A DNA stretch of 14,125 nucleotides from Candidatus Zixiibacteriota bacterium (GCA_022570975.1 JACZYS010000043.1:1-14125); one strand, 5' to 3'. Positions 6,910-14,125 are shown, counted from the stretch's first letter. Notes: a model not told the origin generated them from the letters alone. Numbers and translations are program-made.

Positions 6910-8133
6910 GTGAAAAACAGTTTAGCTGACAGATCATCCGGGGGGATTATATGCGCAGCACTAATCACTATATTCTTTTTTTCCGGCCCGCTTCACTCCC
7001 AAGAAGACCTTGTTTCTCTTTCTGTAAAAAAAATAGCACCGCCCTCTTCGCTATTGGCTACTGACCACAAATACGACAACGGTAATTCGATATCTCTCAG
7101 CTGGGTTCCTTCAATTGATGACGCTCTTATGAACAACCCTATAGTTGCCTATAAACTGTACCGCTCGTCAAACGACACTGAACCAAATCTAATTGCCGAA
7201 CTTCCACCCGGAAGCAGTTACTTTCTGGATAACGGTGTCAGCACTGACAACAGCTACAGTTATTCTGTTTCTGCCAGTACAAATGCTTATGAAGTTTTAT
7301 CTAACCGGACCGAGTCAATAACTCCCCAAAGCGAATGGATAAATTACAACAAGAAATATCTTTTCTTGATGGTCATGATAATCTCCGGTGCAATTATGTA
7401 TTTTATAGTTTCAGCAAAAAGAGGCAAAGAACTTTTTGTCCGGAAAATTGCCGGACTGGAAGCAATTGATGAAGCCGTAGGACGGGCTACAGAAATGGGA
7501 CGCCCCATAATGTATATCCCGGGAATTCAGGATATGGACGATGTCCAGACTATTGCCTCGCTTACAATTCTGGGGAGAATAACACGGACCATTGCCGAAT
7601 ATGACAGCAAAATTTTCATGCCGGTCGCCCGCTCTTTGGTAATGACAGCCGCCAGAGAAACAATCAAAGCATCATATCAGGCCGCGTCACGACCGGATTC
7701 ATACAGCGATGACATGGTAAATTATATTACCGATGAACAGTTTGGATACGTAGCTCATGTCAACGGTCTGATGGTTAGAGAAAAGCCGGCGACGGTGTTT
7801 TTGCTCGGTGCTTTCTTTGCCGAGTCATTGATATTGGCCGAGACCGGAAATTCTATCGGGGCCATTCAAATTGCCGGCACAGCTCGTCCGGCACAGCTTC
7901 CGTTCTTTATTGCCGCCTGTGATTTTACGCTGATAGGTGAAGAGCTTTTTGCAGCTTCGGCCTATCTTTCCGGTGAGCCAATGCAGCTGGGGTCGCTTAA
8001 GGGGCAGGATGTAGGTAAAGCCATAGCAATGTTTTTTGTTCTTCTTGGGGTTTTGGCTGCCACTGTTTCTGCTGCCTGGGATATTGAGTTATTTAATAAT
8101 TTACTGGATAACTTAAATGAATTATTCTCTTAG
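6910..8133 (+). CDS. Cassette 2 protein A: FN3 domain, membrane helix, conserved cytoplasmic core (DUF6754-like)
   Basis: The protein has 407 residues from a GTG at 6910, two bases after the stop of D1. The reading frame is open further upstream inside D1, but only this start gives a clean signal peptide (about 13-31, IICAALITIFFFSGPLHSQ). AGGA at 6895-6898 is a somewhat distant ribosome site. The FN3-type domain is at about 43-138 (YKLYRSS at 81-87). SEWINYNKK leads to a helix at 151-167, then SAKRGKE inside. The core repeats AIDEAVGRATEMG, YIPGIQDM, REKPAT, GAFFAESLILAETG, GAIQIAGT, AACDFTLIGEEL and LGSLKGQD, nearly identical to A1. A C-terminal helix ends the protein. Function is unknown; topology is inferred from the positive-inside rule. 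Confidence 0.86.
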   Translation: MKNSLADRSSGGIICAALITIFFFSGPLHSQEDLVSLSVKKIAPPSSLLATDHKYDNGNSISLSWVPSIDDALMNNPIVAYKLYRSSNDTEPNLIAELPPGSSYFLDNGVSTDNSYSYSVSASTNAYEVLSNRTESITPQSEWINYNKKYLFLMVMIISGAIMYFIVSAKRGKELFVRKIAGLEAIDEAVGRATEMGRPIMYIPGIQDMDDVQTIASLTILGRITRTIAEYDSKIFMPVARSLVMTAARETIKASYQAASRPDSYSDDMVNYITDEQFGYVAHVNGLMVREKPATVFLLGAFFAESLILAETGNSIGAIQIAGTARPAQLPFFIAACDFTLIGEELFAASAYLSGEPMQLGSLKGQDVGKAIAMFFVLLGVLAATVSAAWDIELFNNLLDNLNELFS

Positions 8134-8154
8134 GATTAATTTGAGGATTCGAAA

Positions 8155-8835
8155 ATGAGAAGAAATATTCCTCTTGCCGTTACCTTTGTAGTCGGTATGC
8201 TTTTGATTGTCTCCGTCTTTCTGCCGCCCATTGAGACAATCGGCGAAGATTTTGGCGTCTTTTTTAGCATTATTGCCGTCTTTGCCTTTTTCCTTGGCGG
8301 CGGGAATCTTATCAAAGTTCATTTCGGGAAAATCATGAAGAAATCAAATGACTGGGAATTTTCTCTGGTGACTGTTGTCGGATTTTTTGCCATGCTCATA
8401 ATAGGACTTTTTAAGATTGGTGCTCCGGGTGATATCTCTACATCTGTCACTGCCGAAGGATCATATTTTCAGGAAATGTTTGTCTATCTCATAAACCCTC
8501 TTCAATCTACCATGTACGCCCTCCTTGCGTTTTTTGTAGCTTCGGCCTCATACCGCGCCTTCAGGGCAAAAAACAGAGAAGCAACAATTCTGCTTGTGGC
8601 CGCATTCATAATCTTGTTAGGCAGGACACCATTGGGAATGATGCTGACCGGATGGATTCCGGAGTCATTTTCAATTTTTCAGGTTCCCAATCTGGCTGTC
8701 TGGATAATGAATTCTCCCAACCTTGCCGGACAAAGAGCAATCATGATTGGAATATCTTTGGGTGTGGTGGCCATGTCACTGAGGTTGATCTTGGGCATTG
8801 AACGGACATATCTGGGGGGAGATGATAAAGGCTAA
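8155..8835 (+). CDS. Cassette 2 protein B: six-helix membrane protein
   Basis: The protein has 226 residues, almost the same length as B1, and starts MRRNIP. A GAGGA ribosome site (8143-8147) lies 7 bases before the ATG. Helices are near 7-24, 35-52, 70-87, 115-132, 142-157 and 195-213. Shared family segments are FFVASASYRAFRAKN (126-140), LGRTPL (155-160), PNLAGQRAIMIGI (188-200) and LGIERTYLGG (213-222). It has the same helix count and the same inside loops as B1, and no insertion. It is presumably the partner of A2, C2 and D2 in one membrane complex, by operon position only. Confidence 0.87.
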   Translation: MRRNIPLAVTFVVGMLLIVSVFLPPIETIGEDFGVFFSIIAVFAFFLGGGNLIKVHFGKIMKKSNDWEFSLVTVVGFFAMLIIGLFKIGAPGDISTSVTAEGSYFQEMFVYLINPLQSTMYALLAFFVASASYRAFRAKNREATILLVAAFIILLGRTPLGMMLTGWIPESFSIFQVPNLAVWIMNSPNLAGQRAIMIGISLGVVAMSLRLILGIERTYLGGDDKG

Positions 8836-8836
8836 A

Positions 8837-9769
8837 ATGTTGCTGCTTACTTTTTCAGATATAGGTCTCATTGTAACTCTGGTTATTATTGCCGCAGGTT
8901 TGGGTTTGATATTGAAACTTGCTTTAAAGGGGAAAGAGATTGATAGACGGATCATTTTTATATTTATCTTTTTCTCGGTCGCCTCGCCGATAATTTTTCA
9001 AATTAAATTTAGTGAAAAAGCGACAGCGGTTGTGAAATCAATTTATGATAAGATTGATAATTTGCCGGAAGGCTCAAAGATTCTGATCTCCTTTGATTTT
9101 GACCCGGCCATGGCACCGGAGGTTCAGCCGATGGCCATTGTGCTGGGCCGGCACGCCCTGATAAAAGGACATGAAGTTGTATTCATGTCACTCTGGACAA
9201 CCGGGCAGTCACTTTTGACAGAAATAATTAATGAATATATTTTGCCCGACTTTCCAGAAAAACAAGAATTTATTGACTACGTCACTTTAGGTTTTAAAGC
9301 CGGCAACGAGGGAGTCCTAAAAGTAATAGCCACCGATTTCAAAAAGATGTTCCCGGTTGACAATAACGGCCGGCCGCTTGACTCTATTCCAATTTTTGAT
9401 GGTGTCAAATCATGCTCAGACTTTGATCTTGTCATCTCAATCGGCGGAGGAAAACCGGGTCCAAAAGAATGGATTCTCTTTGTCACTGACCCCTCAAATA
9501 TCCCTATGGCGGTTGGTGTGGCCGCGGTTATTGCTCCGCAGATGTATCCATATTATCCGGCACAAGTTTTGGGGATTATGGGTGGTGTCAAAGGAGCTGC
9601 CGAGTATGAGTCGGAATTTATCGGCAACTATGAAAGATTTAAAGATATGAAAACTCCCGGTCTGTTGACCATGGGGCCCCAAACTTTGGCCCACACAGTC
9701 ATAATGGCCTTTATAATTATTGGAAATATTATTTATTTTAGAAAAAGAAAAAAAGAGGCAAAATCATGA
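8837..9769 (+). CDS. Cassette 2 protein C: membrane-tethered extracytoplasmic alpha/beta protein
   Basis: The protein has 310 residues from the ATG at 8837, one base after the stop of B2 and 5 bases after an AAAGG site. An in-frame ATG at 8822 would add five residues (MIKAK) inside B2; the shorter start matches the B-C junctions of the other cassettes and the N-terminus of C1. Helices at about 10-28 and 38-54 flank KGKEIDRR. The extracytoplasmic domain contains LPEGSKILISFDFDP, APEVQPM, DYVTLGFKAGNE, PLDSIPIF, a glycine-rich IGGGKPGP, YPYYPAQVLGIMGGVKGA, and the final helix TLAHTVIMAFIIIGN. All have counterparts in C1. Its stop overlaps the start of D2 by four bases (ATGA). Confidence 0.86.
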   Translation: MLLLTFSDIGLIVTLVIIAAGLGLILKLALKGKEIDRRIIFIFIFFSVASPIIFQIKFSEKATAVVKSIYDKIDNLPEGSKILISFDFDPAMAPEVQPMAIVLGRHALIKGHEVVFMSLWTTGQSLLTEIINEYILPDFPEKQEFIDYVTLGFKAGNEGVLKVIATDFKKMFPVDNNGRPLDSIPIFDGVKSCSDFDLVISIGGGKPGPKEWILFVTDPSNIPMAVGVAAVIAPQMYPYYPAQVLGIMGGVKGAAEYESEFIGNYERFKDMKTPGLLTMGPQTLAHTVIMAFIIIGNIIYFRKRKKEAKS

Positions 9770-10587
9770 GAAAATCATCGCTCATGGTTTTAGCAACAGT
9801 TGCAACTTTGTTTATTGTCAGTTGGATTTTCAAAGGAATTGCTCTGGAAGATATTTATGAGTCAAACTATTTGCAGGGTTTCCTTTTGACTTTTTCTGCT
9901 TTTTTAACTCTTTCAATTATGTCTTTTTTGTACAAAGATAATCCCTTTTATAAATTTTCAGAGCATCTCTTTGTGGGTGTCTCTGCCGCCTATGCCATGG
10001 TGGTTGGATTCTGGACAACGATTGTAGGGAATTTAGTCCCGAGACTTTCCGAGTCATTATCAAATTTCTTCCAGATACCTTACCAGGAGGGAACATATAA
10101 TTTCTTTTATTATCTTCCGGTGATTTTTGGACTGATGCTGCTGATGCGGCTCTCAAAAAAACATGGCTGGATGTCTCGCATTCCACTGGCCTTTATCATC
10201 GGAACAACCGCCGGTCTGAATTTTATCGGATATCTCCGTTCAGATTTTACCAACCAGATTGCGGCAACATTTATTCCTCTTTTAGGAGCTGCCGGAGAGT
10301 GGAAAGGAATTGGCGATTTCTTTTCAAATCTCTCGTTATCGGCCGGTGGTCAGCTGGTCATGATGCTTTCAAACTGGGTAATATTTTTAGGTGTTTTTTG
10401 TGGTTTGATATATTTCTTTTTCTCACGTGAGCATACCGGTCTTTTTGGAAAAGCTTCAAGAGTCGGAATCTGGATTTTGATGATAACTTTTGGAGCTTCG
10501 TTTGGATACACAGTAATGGGAAGGATCTCTTTACTTGTAGGTAGAATTACTTTCCTATTTAAAGATTGGTTAGGAATAATTAGTTAG
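9766..10587 (+). CDS. Cassette 2 protein D: seven-helix membrane protein with N-terminal extension
   Basis: The protein has 273 residues, about 60 more than D1. The extra length includes an added N-terminal helix at 6-22 placed some 36 residues before the conserved MSFLYKDNP (52-60), and a longer loop near 176-198. The remaining six helices match D1 and D3. All three family histidines are present: EH (H67), SKKHGW (H133) and SREH (H223), each predicted on the cytoplasmic side. The last segment, LMITFGASFGYTVMGRISLL, is nearly identical to D1. The start overlaps the stop of C2 (ATGA), so translation is probably coupled. Family and activity are unknown. Confidence 0.87.
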   Translation: MRKSSLMVLATVATLFIVSWIFKGIALEDIYESNYLQGFLLTFSAFLTLSIMSFLYKDNPFYKFSEHLFVGVSAAYAMVVGFWTTIVGNLVPRLSESLSNFFQIPYQEGTYNFFYYLPVIFGLMLLMRLSKKHGWMSRIPLAFIIGTTAGLNFIGYLRSDFTNQIAATFIPLLGAAGEWKGIGDFFSNLSLSAGGQLVMMLSNWVIFLGVFCGLIYFFFSREHTGLFGKASRVGIWILMITFGASFGYTVMGRISLLVGRITFLFKDWLGIIS

Positions 10588-10611
10588 AATTAATTTAATT
10601 GTTGTGATATA

Positions 10612-10617
10612 AAGGAG
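10612..10617 (+). promoter_or_regulatory. Strong ribosome site for the third A gene
   Basis: AAGGAG lies 6 bases before the ATG at 10624. It sits in the only gap of more than 25 bases inside the cassette block (10588-10623), so cassette 3 can be translated independently of D2. Confidence 0.75.
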
Positions 10618-10623
10618 AACTAA

Positions 10624-11883
10624 ATGAGAATAAAATATTCGTTCTTGCTCGCACTCTTTCTTCTTTTGATTCCTTTTTCGGCTCTAATTTTCGGACAAGA
10701 TGGAGCAGCAGCGTCAGGAGAAACGGAGTCTGCAGATTCCTTAGCACTGACCTTGCCTGCCCCTGTTACTAATTTGAAAGCTATCAACACTCCCAATGAT
10801 CACGGGCATTCATTCACCGTCACCTGGGATATCTCTGCCGATGACGGAGGTGGTTTGAAAAACGTATTATTTTATCGGGTTATGCGTTCTGATAATCCTG
10901 ATAGCAGTTTCAAACAAAGAGGAGAGAATAAATTGCCAAGAGGTGCGTCAACCTATCAGGATAATGGTTCCAAGAGAAAAGAGTCTGATGATTTTTCGGC
11001 AGACTTCACCGATTTTTATTATCGCATTGATGCAATTACAATTGACTCCAATGTTTTTTCATCTTCAGGGATTTATGGTCCGGTGCAGTCAAAAGGGGAA
11101 TGGTATAACACCGGTAGAACCCCGGTACTGGTGGCAGTGATAATTTTCTTAATCCTGACAATGATATTTGTGGCTCTGGCCAAAAAAGGAGCTGACCTTT
11201 ATATACGCCCTCTTGCTGGTATAGAGGCCGTTGATGACGCTATCGGACGTGCCACTGAAATGGGAAAACCTATTCTTTATATATTAGGGCTGGGAGGTGC
11301 TGACCAGATAGCGACTATTGCCTCTTTTACAATTTTAAGCCGGGTTGCCAAGCAGGTTGCTGAGTATCAGACTAAACTGATTGTTCCATGTTATGACCCA
11401 ATTGTCATGACTGTTGCCCAAGATATTGTGAAGTCGTCTTTCATGGATGCCGGACGGGTTGATGATTACAAAGAAGAATCTGTTTATTTTGTAACTCAGT
11501 CACAGTTTGCTTATGTAGCCGCCGTTAACGGAACTATGCTCAGAGAGCTTCCTGCCACCAACATGTATATGGGCAAGTTTTATGCCGAATCTCTTATCCT
11601 CGCCGAAACCGGAGCTCTGGCCGGCTCAATTCAGATTTCCGGAACTGATGAAATTGCTCAGATTCCATTTTTTGTAGTCGCCTGTGACTACACCTTAATT
11701 GGCGAAGAGCTTTATGCAGCATCTGCATACTTGGGCAAAGAGCCAATTTTATTAGGCTCGCTCAAAGGACAGGATATGGCCAAAGCGGCCATTATTGTTT
11801 TGATGATTATTGGTGTTGTTACTGCCAACATTGGCGGTGAGACCTTAGAAAATTTTAGAGAACTTTTTAAAGTTATTAATTAG
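10624..11883 (+). CDS. Cassette 3 protein A: divergent FN3 plus DUF6754-like protein
   Basis: The protein has 419 residues with a canonical ATG. A signal peptide at about 5-24 ends LIFGQ. An acidic, Ala/Ser-rich stretch precedes the FN3-type domain at about 45-152 (LPAPVTNLKAINTPNDHG; RVMRSDNP at 85-92). GEWYN leads to a helix at 167-186, then AKKGADLYIR inside. The core keeps AVDDAIGRATEMG, YAESLILAETG, GSIQISGT, ACDYTLIGEEL and LGSLKGQD. It replaces PGIQDM with LGLGGA, the ARE after LVM with AQD, and REKPAT with RELPAT. The invariant half probably holds the fold or interaction surface, and the changed half may set specificity (inference). A C-terminal helix ends the protein. Confidence 0.88.
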   Translation: MRIKYSFLLALFLLLIPFSALIFGQDGAAASGETESADSLALTLPAPVTNLKAINTPNDHGHSFTVTWDISADDGGGLKNVLFYRVMRSDNPDSSFKQRGENKLPRGASTYQDNGSKRKESDDFSADFTDFYYRIDAITIDSNVFSSSGIYGPVQSKGEWYNTGRTPVLVAVIIFLILTMIFVALAKKGADLYIRPLAGIEAVDDAIGRATEMGKPILYILGLGGADQIATIASFTILSRVAKQVAEYQTKLIVPCYDPIVMTVAQDIVKSSFMDAGRVDDYKEESVYFVTQSQFAYVAAVNGTMLRELPATNMYMGKFYAESLILAETGALAGSIQISGTDEIAQIPFFVVACDYTLIGEELYAASAYLGKEPILLGSLKGQDMAKAAIIVLMIIGVVTANIGGETLENFRELFKVIN

Positions 11884-11895
11884 GAGGGAAGCTTA

Positions 11896-12714
11896 ATGCG
11901 AAGACAAATACCATTTGCGCTTGTATTTATTTTCGGTACTTTTATGGTGTTCCAGTATTTTGTTCCCCATGAAACTTCCGAATGGATTTATGAATACTTG
12001 CTGGACTGGATTGCAATAATAGGAATTTTTGCCCTGGCTCTTGGAATCTGGTCTTTTTACAAGGTGTCGGTAGATAAAATCAAAGACAAAAATGAGGACT
12101 GGCCTTATTCCGTGATAAGTTTATCGGGTCTTTTCGTGATGATATTCTTTGGCTTTACGGCCAGAACCGGTGAGTCCTGGGGATTCTATTTTCCCGCACT
12201 TCTAATTCTAACTGCCGGATTGGGTATGTTTACTATGGCATATACGGAAACATCATCATCCAAAAGTAAAACATCGGCAATGATAGGTTTGGGACTGATT
12301 GTAGTTTTTGTTATAATTTCAATTATGGATAACTCATGGAATTTTTACTTCTATACTCAGGAGGGTCTAAAAAACATCGCATTTATCAGTTTCTTTGAGC
12401 ATATTATGATTCCTATTCAGGCAACTATGTTTTCACTGCTTGCTTTTTTCATCTCATCGGCTGCATATCGTGCCTTCAGGGCAAGAAATCTTTTGTCTTC
12501 AATCCTGCTGATTGCAGCATTAATTGTGATGCTTAGATTTAATCCGTATCTGGGTCCGGTAAGTGGATTGATGGCAGATGGTGCAGACTGGCTCATAAAT
12601 GTGCCAAATCTGGCCGCCAAAAGAGCAATCATTATCGGAATCGGTCTGGGAATTGTGGCTACCTCGCTTAAAGTCTTATTGGGTATTGAACGTAGCTATA
12701 TGGGTAAAGGATAA
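11896..12714 (+). CDS. Cassette 3 protein B: eight-helix membrane protein with two inserted helices
   Basis: The protein has 272 residues, against 225-226 for B1 and B2. AGGAGG at 11882-11887 overlaps the stop of A3 and lies 8 bases before the ATG. It starts MRRQIP. An insertion at about 92-150 adds two helices (97-116 and 127-144) joined by a basic cytoplasmic loop (TSSSKSKTS). Being a pair, they leave the topology of the rest unchanged. Conserved segments follow: AAYRAFRARN (189-198), PNLAAKRAIIIGIGLG (237-252) and LGIERSYMG (262-270). The GQR of the other B proteins is AKR here, and GGR/LGR is LRF. Function unknown. Confidence 0.87.
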   Translation: MRRQIPFALVFIFGTFMVFQYFVPHETSEWIYEYLLDWIAIIGIFALALGIWSFYKVSVDKIKDKNEDWPYSVISLSGLFVMIFFGFTARTGESWGFYFPALLILTAGLGMFTMAYTETSSSKSKTSAMIGLGLIVVFVIISIMDNSWNFYFYTQEGLKNIAFISFFEHIMIPIQATMFSLLAFFISSAAYRAFRARNLLSSILLIAALIVMLRFNPYLGPVSGLMADGADWLINVPNLAAKRAIIIGIGLGIVATSLKVLLGIERSYMGKG

Positions 12715-12719
12715 TCAAT

Positions 12720-13595
12720 ATGAATATATTTGAAAAAATGATGTCGCTTGACCGACGCTGGGTTTTTCTGTCTTTGCTCATTGTATGTGTGGCTGGCTAT
12801 GCGTCAAAATCTGAAACGCCTATCCTGATTAATGACGAAGTGAAGTCAATTTACAATTTTATCGATGAACTCCCGGCAGGAGAAATCGTCTTCGTAGCAA
12901 TTGATTATGACCCCAATGCCTTAGCTGAACTTCATCCAATGACTTACGCTGTAATGGAGCATTGCTTCCGGAAAGATTTGAAAGTTATATTTACCGCCCT
13001 TTCGCAGAATGGACCGGGTATGGCGGACCTGGCGATAAGGGATATTACCGATTCTTTGAAATTTGACAGAACTTACAACGGAGTTGAGTACAAAGGGAAG
13101 GAGATAGTCAACGGAGTTGATTATACCTTCTTGGGATACAAACCATATTTTGCCTTCATAATACTTGGAATGGGACAGGACTTCCGTCTCCAGTTTCCAA
13201 CTGATTATTATGGCACCCCGCTTGATTCTCTTCCAATGATGCAGGGAGTGCTTAACTACGACGATGTCGCCTGTGTTATAGATATTTCAGCCGGTAACAT
13301 TACCGATGCCTGGATTACCTATGGTCAGGGGAAATATGGATTTAAGTTAGCTCTCGGTTTAACCGGAGTTATGGCCGCTGATTTTTATCCTTACCTGAAC
13401 TCGGGACAGATATTTGGAATTATGGGTGGCATGCTTGGAGCGGCACAATATGAGAAACTTGCCGATAATCCCGGGTTGGCAATAGACGGAATGAGAGTAC
13501 AAGTTCCGGCTCATATTTTTATAATTTTCTTTATCTTAATGGGGAATGTAGGATTCATTGTGAGTCGAAGAGCAAAAGCAAGAGGAGGCAACTAA
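12720..13595 (+). CDS. Cassette 3 protein C: shorter-anchored extracytoplasmic alpha/beta protein
   Basis: The protein has 291 residues. Only one N-terminal helix (about 13-28) is present, preceded by basic MSLDRRW. The first helix of C1 and C2 is therefore missing, yet the soluble domain still ends up outside. Conserved parts are LPAGEIVFVAIDYDP (51-65), AELHPM, PLDSLPMM (167-174), YPYLNSGQIFGIMGGMLGA (223-241) and the final helix VPAHIFIIFFILMGNV with its buried His and Asn. The GNE of DYVxLGFxxGNE is replaced (DYTFLGYKPYFA), and a stretch near 115-132 is longer. AAAGG at 12706-12710 precedes the ATG by 9 bases. Family and activity are unknown. Confidence 0.87.
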   Translation: MNIFEKMMSLDRRWVFLSLLIVCVAGYASKSETPILINDEVKSIYNFIDELPAGEIVFVAIDYDPNALAELHPMTYAVMEHCFRKDLKVIFTALSQNGPGMADLAIRDITDSLKFDRTYNGVEYKGKEIVNGVDYTFLGYKPYFAFIILGMGQDFRLQFPTDYYGTPLDSLPMMQGVLNYDDVACVIDISAGNITDAWITYGQGKYGFKLALGLTGVMAADFYPYLNSGQIFGIMGGMLGAAQYEKLADNPGLAIDGMRVQVPAHIFIIFFILMGNVGFIVSRRAKARGGN

Positions 13596-13596
13596 T

Positions 13597-14125
13597 ATGG
13601 ATTTAACTACTTTCATATGGACAAACATTGCCGCATTTTTGACTCTGGCAACATTTTCTTTCTTGTACAAAGACAACCCTTTCTACAAGATTGCCGAGCA
13701 TCTTGTAGTAGGAGTTTCGGCCGGATATTTTGTAATTATTCTCTGGCACAATACCCTCGTACCAAACCTCTTTCATAGATTGGCTGATGGTGCCTGGTGG
13801 TATTTTATCCCCGGTATCTTAGGCTTGATGATGTGGACAAGGTTCAGCAAAAAGCACGGATGGATTTCTCGTTGGCCACTCGCTCTATATATTGGTATTG
13901 GTACCGGTATAGCTATTCCGCTTGAGATGTCAGCCAAAGTTAACAAGCAGCTTTATGCATCGATGACCGCAATCGACTGGGGAAATTTTTGGGGATCGGG
14001 TCTCTTTGACACCTCAAACGGGCTCTCTGATTTGATAATTATCTTAGGCTCTGTAGCTGCATTGATATATTTCTTCTTTTCCAAAGCCCACACCGGTGCC
14101 TTTGGAGTGGTGGCCAAGTTTGGGA
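13597..14125 (+). CDS. Cassette 3 protein D: membrane protein, 3' end outside window (partial)
   Basis: The ATG at 13597 is one base after the stop of C3, and AGGAGG (13583-13588) precedes it by 8 bases. About 176 residues are visible and the frame is open at the edge. It has TFSFLYKDNPFYK (19-31), EHLVVGVSAG (34-43, H35), SKKHGWISRWPLA (84-96, H87) and LIYFFFSKAHTG (156-167, H165), which are the D-family signature with all three histidines. By comparison with D1 and D2, roughly 40 residues carrying the sixth helix are missing beyond the window. It lacks the N-terminal extra helix of D2. Confidence 0.87.
   Translation, partial: MDLTTFIWTNIAAFLTLATFSFLYKDNPFYKIAEHLVVGVSAGYFVIILWHNTLVPNLFHRLADGAWWYFIPGILGLMMWTRFSKKHGWISRWPLALYIGIGTGIAIPLEMSAKVNKQLYASMTAIDWGNFWGSGLFDTSNGLSDLIIILGSVAALIYFFFSKAHTGAFGVVAKFG

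Larger units (their letters stand above)
6910..10587 (+). repeat. Cassette 2 of the tandem A-B-C-D gene set
   Basis: Second complete copy. Spacing is 21, +1 and -4 bases. By motif comparison, its A protein is clearly closer to that of cassette 1 than to that of cassette 3. Confidence 0.9.
10624..14125 (+). repeat. Cassette 3 of the tandem A-B-C-D gene set (cut by window edge)
   Basis: Third copy, with D truncated by the window. Spacing is 12, 5 and +1 bases. It differs most from the other two: its A core has changed motifs, B has an insertion, and C has lost a helix. Confidence 0.9.

Noticed and set aside
10588..10623. Internal promoter before cassette 3
   Set aside because: A TGATATAAA extended -10 (10605-10613) exists, but it overlaps the ribosome site and would start transcription only a few bases before the ATG; no -35 is visible.
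3398..14125. Tandem cassettes as an assembly artefact or recent duplication
   Set aside because: Copies differ strongly in sequence, length and helix content, with only short identical stretches, so they are old paralogs.

Overview
The window carries two divergent gene groups and no tRNA, rRNA, CRISPR array or transposase that I can see. The sequence is moderately AT-rich. Proteins with secretory signals, FN3 folds and many hydrophobic helices, plus a MutL-type ASKHA protein, suggest an uncultured bacterium. A lineage such as Zixibacteria or another FCB-type or Chloroflexi-like phylum is only a guess, since no phylogenetic marker gene is present.

Left part (1-2992, minus strand): a three-gene operon reading leftward. 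It encodes a 623-residue MutL-family ASKHA protein (of the 'glutamate mutase L' type), a 254-residue secreted and membrane-anchored protein with a PsbP/DUF1795-like look, and the start of a small protein resembling a barrel-sandwich (lipoyl/RnfC-like) domain, which runs off the left edge. No glutamate mutase or other B12-mutase subunit is visible nearby.

Middle (2993-3397): a 405-base divergent intergenic region. It holds a good sigma70-type promoter for the leftward operon, a weaker candidate for the rightward operon, and a 24-base near-perfect palindrome just downstream of the latter.

Right part (3398-14125, plus strand): three consecutive copies of one four-gene cassette, in the order A-B-C-D, A-B-C-D, A-B-C-D (last D cut by the window edge). 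A is a signal peptide, an extracytoplasmic FN3 domain, a membrane helix, a highly conserved cytoplasmic core (DUF6754-like, from memory) and a C-terminal helix. B is a 6-helix membrane protein (8 in copy 3). C is an extracytoplasmic alpha/beta domain held by N- and C-terminal helices. D is a 6-helix membrane protein (7 in copy 2). Genes are separated by -4 to +36 bases, so the whole block looks like one operon. The copies are clearly paralogous but divergent, and no subunit has been lost. This suggests three related membrane complexes, or one hetero-oligomeric complex built from paralogous subunits.

How the parts work together is inference: A-D probably form a membrane complex with one soluble domain on each face, and the divergent MutL operon may supply an ATP-dependent chaperone or activation function. 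I do not recognise a biochemical activity for the A-D set. The triple cassette next to an orphan MutL operon is the part of the window that may be an undescribed system.
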